NCBI GenBank assembly: GCA_903922535.1
Contig: CAIXUF010001346.1
Coordinates: 1 to 5,838, forward strand
Length of the DNA stretch: 5,838 nucleotides
Direction: 5' to 3'
Source of the DNA: Candidatus Hydrogenedentota bacterium
Lineage (GTDB): Bacteria > Hydrogenedentota > Hydrogenedentia > Hydrogenedentiales > CAITNO01
The notes beneath the pieces were generated by a model. The model was not told the DNA's origin, did not search any database, and saw only the letters and a program-made list of their open reading frames with translations. This document shows, piece by piece, positions 1 to 5,838 of this stretch. The position numbers and the translations under genes were made by a program. How positions within the stretch are numbered: position 1 is the first letter of the stretch; each line of letters starts with the position of its first letter.

Positions 1-1292
1 CCGTTCAGCATGCGGGCCACTGTCGCCAGCGCCACATATCCGGGACGGGGTGTCATATCCTGCCGCAGCAGGCCGAACTGCACGGTGGTTTCCATGTACT
101 GTCCGAGGATGAAATGGAAATGCCGCGCCGCACCCGCAGCCAGACTGTCCGCATAGGATTGCGCGATGAACTGCGCCTTGAGCAGCGCAAGCCGCGGGTC
201 CAGTTCGCCGCCGATGGCGTCCTTCGCCGCATGGATGCCCCGATCCGATTCGGTTACCCAGATCGGCTTGCCCGAGGCGGCGTCGCGGGCAGGACGCCAC
301 AGTTCCATGTAGCCGGTGTTCCAGTCATAAGAGTGCACGCTGTACGCGTCGAAATAGGGCCACGTTTCGTTTAAGACCACCCCGCGCGCCAGCGAGGGCG
401 TGTTGATGCCCGCAATGGGCTGCCAGGAGACGGTCGTCTTGCGGTCACCCTCCTTGAAACCCAGATAGGCGGCCTTCTGCCACGCGCACATCAGATGAAT
501 TGGCCATGCGCCGAAGCTGCCGCAGTTGGCCTCGTTCCACGGCTCCCAGGCCTGCACGGAACCATGAAAGCGTTTGGCCAGCACTTTGCCGAACGCATGC
601 ACCGCGCACAGGTCCGGCAGCACGCGATCCTGACCGGGTTCCTCTTTCGGACGGACCCACTTCGGCATGTCGTGAAACACCTGCAGCACGTTCAAGCCGG
701 AAGCATGCTGCAACTTCGCCATGCGGTCGTATTTTGTGGAGGGCGCATATGCGCCCGGCGCGCTTTCAATCTCCCGCCAGCGCAGGCGGTCGCGCACCCA
801 TTGGACGCCGGTCCGGGTGGCGATCTCCGCCATGCGTTCGCGGTCCCTGTCGGTGTCCGGCGCGATCCACGACAGCGCAACGTCCACCGCGACGGGCAAG
901 TCTTCGCGCGAATGCTTTGGCATGGGCGGAAGGATGGCGGCGGTTGTCCAGCCAAGGGGCGCATCGGCCCCGTCAAAGAAATCTATGCGATACCAGCCAA
1001 TGCCAGTGTCGTCGAGATCAACCGCTTTCTTTGTCGGGCCCGCCAAAACAACCTTGCCCTGGTCGTCCCGCGCCTCAAACCGCACAGCCTTTCCCAAAGC
1101 GGCCGGCGGCACAAGCACGGTCCTGGCATCTTTCGGAAGAAAGATATTGGCGCTTGCGGCTTTCGGGGGCGTTTGCGCAAGGTCATAGTACAGCGGCGGC
1201 GCGGCGGGGAAGGAAGGGGATTCGGCAATGGCCGGGGGGGGCGCCAAGATTCCTGCCAGCACAGCAACCATGATCCATTGCCTGTTCATCAT
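1..1292 (-). CDS. Secreted clan GH-A glycoside hydrolase (GH39/GH5-like), 3' end beyond the window
   Basis: An open frame of 430 codons runs without a stop to the window edge, so the C-terminus is missing. Residues 1-23 form a signal peptide (basic MNR start, hydrophobic core, probable cleavage AIA|ES), so the enzyme should be exported. Residues about 30-125 look like a small beta domain (TGIGWYRIDFFDG near 96-108). From about 131 a TIM barrel is apparent: GVQWVRDRLRW (162-172), the LQVFHDMPKW strand (203-212), WEPWNEAN (249-256) with E254 as likely acid/base, FDAYSVHSY (314-322), and KPIWVTESD (342-350) with E348 as likely nucleophile. The NE pair on strand 4 and the E on strand 7 are the clan GH-A retaining-glycosidase signature. 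The substrate cannot be read from sequence. Two ATGs are adjacent (1292 and 1289); 1292 is chosen because AAAGG lies 7 nt upstream (1300-1304). An 8-nt C tract sits in the signal-peptide codons. The family number (GH39, GH5 or unassigned) is uncertain; the clan is fairly sure. Confidence 0.85.
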   Translation of the reverse strand, partial: MMNRQWIMVAVLAGILAPPPAIAESPSFPAAPPLYYDLAQTPPKAASANIFLPKDARTVLVPPAALGKAVRFEARDDQGKVVLAGPTKKAVDLDDTGIGWYRIDFFDGADAPLGWTTAAILPPMPKHSREDLPVAVDVALSWIAPDTDRDRERMAEIATRTGVQWVRDRLRWREIESAPGAYAPSTKYDRMAKLQHASGLNVLQVFHDMPKWVRPKEEPGQDRVLPDLCAVHAFGKVLAKRFHGSVQAWEPWNEANCGSFGAWPIHLMCAWQKAAYLGFKEGDRKTTVSWQPIAGINTPSLARGVVLNETWPYFDAYSVHSYDWNTGYMELWRPARDAASGKPIWVTESDRGIHAAKDAIGGELDPRLALLKAQFIAQSYADSLAAGAARHFHFILGQYMETTVQFGLLRQDMTPRPGYVALATVARMLN

Positions 1293-1342
1293 CCTGCCAC
1301 CTTTCGGAATCAGGGTTGTTCTGCACGAGTTCGATGAACGTT

Positions 1343-1372
1343 ATTCTGCGCAAAAAGCGGGGGAAGGCTCAA
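1343..1372 (-). promoter_or_regulatory. Weak sigma70-like promoter candidate for the glycoside hydrolase gene
   Basis: On the minus strand, TTGAGC (1367-1372) and CAGAAT (1343-1348) are separated by 18 bp. Each matches the sigma70 consensus at four of six positions. It lies downstream of the intergenic palindrome and would give a leader of roughly 45 nt before the ATG at 1292. The match is weak and could be chance; its position is the main argument for it. Confidence 0.25.
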
Positions 1373-1379
1373 TGCCCAA

Positions 1380-1414
1380 TTTGGAGTGCGGCGGCATGGC
1401 CGCCTCACTCCAAA
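1380..1414. repeat. Near-perfect 35-nt intergenic palindrome (REP-like or attenuator hairpin)
   Basis: A 9-bp outer stem, TTTGGAGTG (1380-1388) with CACTCCAAA (1406-1414), encloses one C/T mismatch (1389/1405) and a 6-bp inner stem, GGCGGC (1390-1395) with GCCGCC (1399-1404), closed by an ATG triloop. It lies 20 bp past the stop of the DUF6526 gene and about 90 bp before the glycosidase start. On the transcribed minus strand it is followed by AAATTGGG rather than a U-run, so it is not a textbook intrinsic terminator. It may still stall polymerase or protect the 3' end of the upstream message. Its compact, nearly symmetric form in a gap between genes resembles dispersed REP-type palindromes, but only one copy is in this window. 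Confidence 0.7.
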
Positions 1415-1434
1415 AAGGCTTCCGTTCGCGACAA

Positions 1435-1881
1435 TCATATCCGGGAGTAGTCGGCTTCCCATTCCTTGATCATCTTCTTGATGGTGTTCCGGTCCTGGAT
1501 GTTCTCGTCGAGGACCTTGCGCATGAGCGGCGGCAGTTCCTCGTCGCCGGCAAAGCGCAGGGCGATCAACTGGGAAATGGACAGTCCGTTAATCTCCCAG
1601 TGCCGGTCCACCGGCAGCAGTTTCTGCAGGCGCAGCCGCATTTCGAGACGGATGATGCGGTCCTGCATCTTGAGCGAATACTGGCGCACCTTGTAGACCA
1701 TGATGAAGTTGACCAGTATGAGCAGAAGGAGTGACAGACCGAAGAGCAGGGGGGCGTGCCGGTGAAAGACCGCCGCCGCCACGGCCAGCAGGCCGGCGCA
1801 AAGCAGGATCGGCCACAACAAAATGTGCGCGATGTCGAACGACCGGTGATTCTCGTAGTTTTGGGCGGTTCGCGGGTTCAT
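1435..1881 (-). CDS. DUF6526-type small membrane protein
   Basis: A 148-residue protein of unknown function. It opens with QNYENHRSFD (residues 7-16), the QNYxNH-type start I associate with DUF6526. Two hydrophobic segments follow at about 18-40 and 44-63 and should form a membrane hairpin. The second half is soluble, charged and helical, and includes SQLIALRFAGDEELPPL (103-119), also typical of the family as I recall it, and ends in MIKEWEADYSRI. The ATG is supported by AAAGGAG (1888-1894) 6 nt upstream. It begins 53 bp after the release-factor-like gene with no clear promoter between, so cotranscription is likely. There is no signal-peptide cleavage site, so the first helix probably acts as the anchor. 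The biochemical role is unknown; the family assignment is from memory of motifs, not a search. Confidence 0.8.
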   Translation of the reverse strand: MNPRTAQNYENHRSFDIAHILLWPILLCAGLLAVAAAVFHRHAPLLFGLSLLLLILVNFIMVYKVRQYSLKMQDRIIRLEMRLRLQKLLPVDRHWEINGLSISQLIALRFAGDEELPPLMRKVLDENIQDRNTIKKMIKEWEADYSRI

Positions 1882-1934
1882 GCGTGACTCCTTTCGGTTG
1901 GGTTAGTCTTCAAGAAACAGTTTCCTCGGGCTTG

Positions 1935-2324
1935 TCACAGATCGTCCACCTGCACGGTCCCCCGGTCCGGCCTTCCTTCCCCCGCATGTCTTCTTCTTCT
2001 CCGGTCTTTTTGTTTGCGCAGGCGGGCGAGGCGTTTTGCCTCGGGGCTGTCGGCACCGAGGGTTTGCGCCTCAATGAGTTCGCAGAGACGGCGTCGCGCG
2101 TGGAAGCGGTTCAACGCCTGGGAACGGGCCTCCTGCGCCTTCACTTCCAGGCCCGTGGGCCGGTGCAGCAGCCGCACCGCCGTGGCGGTGCGGTTGACCT
2201 TCTGCCCGCCGGGGCCGGAGGCGCGCACGAACGACTCGTCCAAATCGCCCTCAAGCAGGCCACAGCGCTCCATGCGCGCGGCCAGTTCGGCCTCTTTTCC
2301 GGAGGTTACGCCAAACCGTCCCAC
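1935..2324 (-). CDS. RF-1 domain peptide chain release factor-like protein (GGQ peptidyl-tRNA hydrolase)
   Basis: A 129-residue protein whose core FVRASGPGGQKVNRTAT (32-48) carries the GGQ motif (39-41). In class I release factors and ArfB/ICT1-type rescue factors this motif enters the ribosomal peptidyl-transferase centre and triggers hydrolysis of peptidyl-tRNA. LLHRPTGLEVKAQEARSQ (52-69) and ALNRFHARRRL (70-80) continue the RF-1 domain. Residues 98-122 are a strongly basic tail (RKQKDRRRRRH), as in rescue factors that reach into the mRNA channel. There is no codon-recognition domain, so a role in freeing stalled ribosomes is more likely than normal termination. The frame is open back to 2498 inside the CHAT gene, but that part reads as low-complexity shadow. 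The GTG at 2324 is preferred: it follows GAGGA at 10-nt spacing and yields a family-like MGRFGVTSGKEAEL start. An ATG at 2273 is the alternative. Probably translated together with the CHAT gene. The cytoplasmic site contrasts with its exported neighbour. Confidence 0.85.
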   Translation of the reverse strand: MGRFGVTSGKEAELAARMERCGLLEGDLDESFVRASGPGGQKVNRTATAVRLLHRPTGLEVKAQEARSQALNRFHARRRLCELIEAQTLGADSPEAKRLARLRKQKDRRRRRHAGEGRPDRGTVQVDDL

Positions 2325-2334
2325 AGTGGTCAGA

Positions 2335-2339
2335 TCCTC
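2335..2339 (-). promoter_or_regulatory. Ribosome binding site overlapping the CHAT stop codon
   Basis: The minus strand reads GAGGA at 2335-2339, sharing bases with the TGA stop of the CHAT gene (2338-2340). It sits 10 nt before the GTG at 2324. It is the reason for preferring that GTG over the ATG at 2273, whose nearest purine-rich stretch (AAAAGAGG) is about 16 nt away. The overlap suggests translational coupling between the two genes. Confidence 0.5.
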
Positions 2340-5037
2340 AGCGCGGATCGCCCCGAAGCACAAAGGCCGCGCAGTCGAGCGTGTTGGGGAATGCGTTGCG
2401 CACCATTTCGCGCGCCGCATGGGCCGCGCCGGCCTTGTTGCCCTGGCCCACCTTGGCGTAGAAGGCGTCATAGAAGGCGGCGGACACGGCAGGATCAACC
2501 GGCCAGAGTGTCGTCACAATCGTGCCGCAGCCGCCGGTGCGCAGGGTTTCGGTCAGGGCGGAGAGCAGTTCGCCGCGCCATTCCATGTCCGGCACGGCGG
2601 GTGCCCAGTCCAGGGAAAACACGGCCGCGGGCACCGGCTCGCCGAGCAGCCGCGCCAGCGGCAGTTCACCGGCGCCTTTTTCGCCCGCAAAGACCAGGGT
2701 GCTCAGCATCACGTCCACCGGACCCGCGTCGATGAGGCAGGCCGCATGCACGGCATCCGTCGGCTGCGCACCGGCTATCAGCGCGTCCGGCGTTGCCTCG
2801 GTGCCAACCTTGCGCTCGACCGTCGGCGTGCCTTCGGCCGGTGCTGCAAACAGGGCGGCCCTGTCCTCGCGGGCCAGAACGGCCCTGAGACGCGTGGGGT
2901 TCACGGCGGGGGCGGAAAGCAGGTTTGCATACTGCGCGGCGCTGTCGGCATAGCTGAGCGTCACCAGCCAGTCAGAGGACGGGGCTTCCGTTTGGAGCGC
3001 GTCAAAGGGAATATGGTCCGTGGCGGGGTCGGTGCAGATGATGGTCCGCGCCACCCCGGTCCACTCCTTGGTGAACGGTGCGATCAGCTTCGCGCCCAAT
3101 TCCGACAGGGCCGGGCCGGAGGCGCCCGGATCGGAAGGGGCGATCTTTGCGGCCGCGGCGCGGACGGCGGTGTCCGTCGCGTCGATGATGCGCGCCGTCG
3201 TGGCGGAGCGCAGCACGGCCACGCCCACGCCGCCGCGGGTGTCGAACAGGTAGTCGAGCACGATGGTGCCCGCCGGGATGGCCGCCCGCAGCGTTTCGGG
3301 CGCGATGTCGGGGACGCCCTCGTACTTGAGTTTGCCCGGCGCAACAAATCCGATTTCCCGGTCAAGCCATGCCAGGCGGGTGCGGTCATGCGCAATCCGG
3401 TCCTCGATGCGCGCCGTCTCGTCCGCGTTCTTGGCGTCCTTGGCGGTGTCCCGCCGCACTTCCAGCCACGAGATGCGCCGCCGGATCGTGCTGCGTTCGC
3501 TGACCGAATCCGTGCGGCCCGCGTCATCGACCACCTTGCTGCCCAGCAGATTGCGCAGCCGCGCCGATTTGTAGACATCGATCGTTGAAAGCGCCGCGTC
3601 GCCCTCGCCCAGCGCGGCGTGCGCGCGGGCTTTGCCCACGGCCAGCGCGCGCAGCATCCGGTCGCCCGAGCCGCGGTTGAACGCGTCGGCGTCCACGAAC
3701 TCGCGCGCCTGCACCGCCTTCTTGTCGGCCTTTTCGAGCACCTTCAGCGCCTCTGCCGGGTGGTCCTGCTTCTGGTAGAGCCACGCCTGGACAAGATACA
3801 GATCCACGCAGCGCTGATAGTCGCTCAGGTAGTTCGACTGCTCGAAATAGGGAAGGGACATTTCCAGCAGCACACGGGTGCCGGCAAAATCGCCCTCGGT
3901 CAGGCGGCACGCCATTTCGCCCGCCACCGCGTCGGCGAGGGAGTACTCGTTGATGGGGCCTTTCCAGGGCACTTCTTTCTCGTTTGCCGCGCGCGTTTCC
4001 ACCAGCAGCGGATCGGTCACCGGCCGCGCCAGCGCGAGGCAGTCCAGCAGGCAGCCCTGCGCATAGCGGAGATACACCGTGTCAGTGATTTCTTTGGCAA
4101 GGGCGAGCGCCGCGCTCCACTCGGTGATCGCCTTTTCCAGCATGGGCGCGCTCTTCTCGGGGGCGCGCTCGTACTGCATCCGCCAGGAAATGGCGAGGTT
4201 CTGGTGGTTGCGCATCGCTTCCTGCTTGAGGCCCGCGTGGTTTGCGCAGTCCAGCGCGACCAGGAAGTAGTCCACCGCCACCTCGGGCTCCTCAATGTAA
4301 TTGTACTGGGTGCCCATTTCCTGGTTGATCCACACCAGCCGTTTGAGCCCGTCCGTGTTGGCGTCGGTGACCGGCGGCGCCACATCCAGCGCCGTGGCAT
4401 ATTCGGAGATTTGCCGCCGCACCCGGCGGTTCTTGCGGTGGCGTTCGGCAAAGTCGATGTGCTGGGCGAAATTCTCCCAGGACGCATTGCGGTCGGCCAG
4501 GGTTGCCGTGTAGTCCACATACTGCTGCAGGTCCTTGGCGACCTCCTTGGGTGCGACGTCCCGCGACTTCGCCATGCTGTCGAGCGCCTCCTTGTACTGC
4601 CCAAGCAGGCGCTGCGTGTCCGACAGCCACCACCAATAATAATAGTCGTCCGGTTTGGTGGCCGTTGCCTCCTTCAGCGCCGTAACGGCCTTTTCATAGG
4701 CGCCCGTTTCCTTCAGCGCAAAGCCGAGCCGTCCGCTCACCTCGGCGTCCTTCGGCTCCAGCGCGTGCACGGCGCCAAGGTACTCCACGGCCTTGGGCAA
4801 TTCCCCCTTTTCGTAGGCTTCCATCCCCAGTTTCCTGGGTTCGGTGGTGACGCTCTGCTCACCTTCGGTGACGGAGGTTGCCGCCTGCTCCTTGGCGGCC
4901 ACGCTGCCGGCCACACCGCCCTGCGACACGTCTCCCGGGGTCGCCGCCAGCGCGCCGGCGCAGCCTGTGGCCAGAAGGAGGGACAGGGATAAACGCCGCA
5001 CCACGGCCAGGGATGGGGACGATGAGAGCGAAATCAT
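2338..5037 (-). CDS. Exported TPR-CHAT domain protein with an apparently inactive caspase-like domain
   Basis: An 899-residue protein. Residues 14-31 (RRLSLSLLLATGCAGALA) form a signal peptide; cleavage after ALA at 31 is likely, though C26 in ATGC could be an imperfect lipobox. Three tandem TPR-like units cover about 64-165 (for example LLGQYKEAL, 144-152), with more helical repeats near 245-270 and 410-440. A charged helix at 510-560 leads into a CHAT domain at about 587-898, recognised from SARLRNLLGS (491-500), AGTIVLDYLFDT (589-600), a DHIPFDAL strand (674-681), VTTLWPVDPA (841-850) and AAFVLRGDP (890-898). CHAT domains are clan CD (caspase-like) peptidases with a His-Cys dyad. Here the segment aligned with HLATHG reads HAACLI (764-769), and that aligned with SACET reads SLDWA (808-812), so both catalytic residues seem absent. 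A scaffold or binding role is therefore more likely than proteolysis. The start has AGGAG (5044-5048) at 6-nt spacing and a good promoter upstream. No partner CRISPR genes are present, so it should not be taken for a Craspase subunit. Confidence 0.88.
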   Translation of the reverse strand: MISLSSSPSLAVVRRLSLSLLLATGCAGALAATPGDVSQGGVAGSVAAKEQAATSVTEGEQSVTTEPRKLGMEAYEKGELPKAVEYLGAVHALEPKDAEVSGRLGFALKETGAYEKAVTALKEATATKPDDYYYWWWLSDTQRLLGQYKEALDSMAKSRDVAPKEVAKDLQQYVDYTATLADRNASWENFAQHIDFAERHRKNRRVRRQISEYATALDVAPPVTDANTDGLKRLVWINQEMGTQYNYIEEPEVAVDYFLVALDCANHAGLKQEAMRNHQNLAISWRMQYERAPEKSAPMLEKAITEWSAALALAKEITDTVYLRYAQGCLLDCLALARPVTDPLLVETRAANEKEVPWKGPINEYSLADAVAGEMACRLTEGDFAGTRVLLEMSLPYFEQSNYLSDYQRCVDLYLVQAWLYQKQDHPAEALKVLEKADKKAVQAREFVDADAFNRGSGDRMLRALAVGKARAHAALGEGDAALSTIDVYKSARLRNLLGSKVVDDAGRTDSVSERSTIRRRISWLEVRRDTAKDAKNADETARIEDRIAHDRTRLAWLDREIGFVAPGKLKYEGVPDIAPETLRAAIPAGTIVLDYLFDTRGGVGVAVLRSATTARIIDATDTAVRAAAAKIAPSDPGASGPALSELGAKLIAPFTKEWTGVARTIICTDPATDHIPFDALQTEAPSSDWLVTLSYADSAAQYANLLSAPAVNPTRLRAVLAREDRAALFAAPAEGTPTVERKVGTEATPDALIAGAQPTDAVHAACLIDAGPVDVMLSTLVFAGEKGAGELPLARLLGEPVPAAVFSLDWAPAVPDMEWRGELLSALTETLRTGGCGTIVTTLWPVDPAVSAAFYDAFYAKVGQGNKAGAAHAAREMVRNAFPNTLDCAAFVLRGDPR

Positions 5038-5066
5038 GGGAGACTCCTAGAGTTGAGACTGCACGC

Positions 5067-5095
5067 AGTATGCACGATGCGCTGGAAGCTTTCAA
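5067..5095 (-). promoter_or_regulatory. Probable sigma70-type promoter for the TPR-CHAT gene
   Basis: On the minus strand TTGAAA (5090-5095, five of six matches to the -35 consensus) and CATACT (5067-5072, four of six) are separated by exactly 17 bp. Transcription would start near 5060, giving a leader of about 22 nt that contains the AGGAG ribosome site and ends at the ATG at 5037. Two copies of TGCACG on the plus strand (5060-5065 and 5071-5076, 11 bp apart, about one helical turn) flank and overlap the -10 element and could be an operator. This promoter would drive the CHAT, release-factor-like and DUF6526 genes as one unit. Confidence 0.55.
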
Positions 5096-5118
5096 CCCGA
5101 ATCCGCGCCGCAATGGGG

Positions 5119-5838
5119 TCAGGAAGCCGGAAGAATCTCCATCTTTCCAAGACGATATCGGCGGTGGCCGTCGCCGTCGGGGAGGGGCAGGGCGATCACG
5201 GGGGTGCCGTCATGGCGGCCCACCGACACAAACAGGTCAAAGGTCCCGGCGGGCATGTTTGGCGCGAATCCATGGGCTGATCGGGCCTCCTGTTCCGGTG
5301 CCGCGCTCGGCGCGGCCACAGCCAGATCCCGGATGTTGAAGGTCTCATTGACGAACACGGCCACAATGCCACCCTTGGCGTCCTTGAGCGTAAATGTGAC
5401 AAATCCTCCCGGATAGCAGGGTGCCACGCCCGCGTTGGCCCAGCGCGACACGAATTCGGGTCGATCCGCCAGCGTGGCCCGCGCCGGCCAGGACGCCTCG
5501 CGCAACTGGATGCGGTAGCCCAGGCGCAAGTTGACCCGGTCGATCAGCGGGCGCTCCTTCTCCAGAAATTCGCGGGGGAACCAGTGGATGCACATGTAGC
5601 TCGCATGATAGTCCTCAATGGCCTGCATGAACAGGTCCGGACTCCACGCGCCGCGGGCGATGGAGGCCTGATAATGTTCGTGCTCGAGAATGACCGGCAG
5701 TTTGGGCCAGAAGGCCTGCGCCATCGCCGCGTTGAAGTACGAGTTCGGCGGCGGCTGCACCAGAATGCTGTTGTCCCGCAGCGTCAGTCCTTTGGAAAGG
5801 GCATAGTCGATGGTTTCTTTGCCCTGAAAGCAGTAGTC
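5119..5838 (-). CDS. Glycoside-hydrolase-like protein with DUF4832-like C-terminal domain, 5' end beyond the window
   Basis: The frame is open from the window edge for 239 codons to a TGA at 5119; the true start lies outside. An internal GTG at 5760 is not the start, because the 26 codons before it read as good protein in the same frame (DYCFQGKETIDYALSKG). Numbering from the edge, KLPVILEHEHYQAS (46-59) looks like a late TIM-barrel strand with E52 as a possible catalytic acid, and YHASYMCIHWFPREFL (77-92) like the last strand and helix. After LRLGYRIQLREASWPA (104-119) comes a beta-rich domain (120-239) with RWANAGVAPCYPGGF (132-146), TFTLKDAKGG and a closing GKMEILP strand; this resembles the DUF4832 domain of bacterial glycosidase-like proteins. 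Export and substrate cannot be judged without the N-terminus. Family assignment is by motif recall. The next gene starts 81 bp downstream with its own promoter, and no clear terminator is seen between them. Confidence 0.75.
   Translation of the reverse strand, partial: DYCFQGKETIDYALSKGLTLRDNSILVQPPPNSYFNAAMAQAFWPKLPVILEHEHYQASIARGAWSPDLFMQAIEDYHASYMCIHWFPREFLEKERPLIDRVNLRLGYRIQLREASWPARATLADRPEFVSRWANAGVAPCYPGGFVTFTLKDAKGGIVAVFVNETFNIRDLAVAAPSAAPEQEARSAHGFAPNMPAGTFDLFVSVGRHDGTPVIALPLPDGDGHRRYRLGKMEILPAS

Noticed and set aside
495..1337. Plus-strand open frames of 280 and 257 codons across the glycosidase gene.
   Set aside because: They are shadows of a minus-strand frame that carries a signal peptide, a ribosome site and two GH-A catalytic motifs; the plus-strand products are low-complexity and show no family motif.
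1329..1342. GTTC-GAT-GAAC inverted repeat next to AACGTT downstream of the weak glycosidase promoter.
   Set aside because: Four-base arms are too short to support an operator call without conservation data.
1380..1434. Intrinsic (Rho-independent) terminator after the DUF6526 gene.
   Set aside because: The hairpin is strong, but the minus-strand sequence after it is AAATTGGG without a U-run, so it is listed as a palindrome with termination only as a possibility.
1914..1924. Short palindrome GAAACAGTTTC in the gap before the DUF6526 gene.
   Set aside because: Five-base arms around one base cannot form a hairpin, and an 11-bp symmetric stretch is readily found by chance; no promoter lies next to it.
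2325..2498. N-terminal extension of the release-factor-like protein back to 2498.
   Set aside because: This part overlaps the well-supported C-terminus of the CHAT domain in another frame and reads as Pro/Arg/Thr-rich shadow sequence; homologous small factors begin close to the GRFGV segment.
4637..4645. Short codon run giving YYYWWW in the TPR region (residues about 132-137).
   Set aside because: It fits the aromatic and leucine positions of a TPR helix and is only three codons of each kind, so it is not a repeat of note.
2014..4992. Two very long plus-strand open frames (2014-3588 and 3619-4992), in the same frame and together nearly 3 kb, antisense to the CHAT gene.
   Set aside because: They are in codon register with the minus-strand gene, so their stops would need TTA, CTA or TCA sense codons, which are rare in GC-rich genes; the single break at 3586-3588 is a TCA serine codon (S484). 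The translations are Arg/Gly/Ala/His-rich and show no domain.
2338..5037. TPR-CHAT protein as part of a CRISPR type III-E (Craspase) or other defence system.
   Set aside because: No Cas7-11-like gene, repeat array or defence neighbour is visible; the protein has a signal peptide and the catalytic dyad seems lost, both unlike a cytosolic Craspase protease.

Overview
The window is GC-rich (roughly 60% or more by eye). It carries five protein-coding genes, all on the minus strand and so transcribed from high to low coordinates; two are cut by the window edges. I see no tRNA, rRNA, CRISPR array, transposase, integrase or attachment site. The pairing of a DUF4832-type glycosidase-like protein with an exported clan GH-A glycosidase, plus an exported TPR-CHAT protein and a GC-rich intergenic palindrome, suggests an uncultured bacterium of the Planctomycetota, Verrucomicrobiota or Hydrogenedentota kind. 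That is a low-confidence inference from gene style; no marker gene is present.

Layout in order of transcription: (1) 5838-5119, the C-terminal 239 residues of a probable TIM-barrel glycoside-hydrolase-like protein ending in a DUF4832-like beta domain. (2) An 81-bp gap with a good sigma70-type promoter (TTGAAA, 17 bp, CATACT). (3) 5037-2338, an 899-residue exported protein with N-terminal TPR repeats and a C-terminal CHAT (caspase-like) domain in which both catalytic positions appear to be lost. (4) 2324-1935, a 129-residue RF-1-type protein with an intact GGQ motif and an arginine/lysine-rich tail, starting at a GTG 13 bp after the CHAT stop. (5) 1881-1435, a 148-residue two-helix membrane protein of the DUF6526 type. 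(6) A 142-bp gap with a near-perfect 35-nt palindrome and a weak promoter candidate. (7) 1292-1, the first 430 residues of a secreted clan GH-A glycoside hydrolase with both catalytic glutamates visible; its C-terminus lies beyond the window.

The CHAT, release-factor-like and DUF6526 genes look like one transcription unit by spacing (13 and 53 bp, no convincing internal promoter). Nothing in the sequence ties their functions together. The two glycosidase-like genes flanking the unit suggest a polysaccharide- or glycoside-degrading lifestyle. The most notable points are the apparently dead (pseudo-protease) CHAT domain in an exported protein and the intergenic palindrome that may belong to a dispersed family. 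I did not find convincing evidence of a wholly new system.
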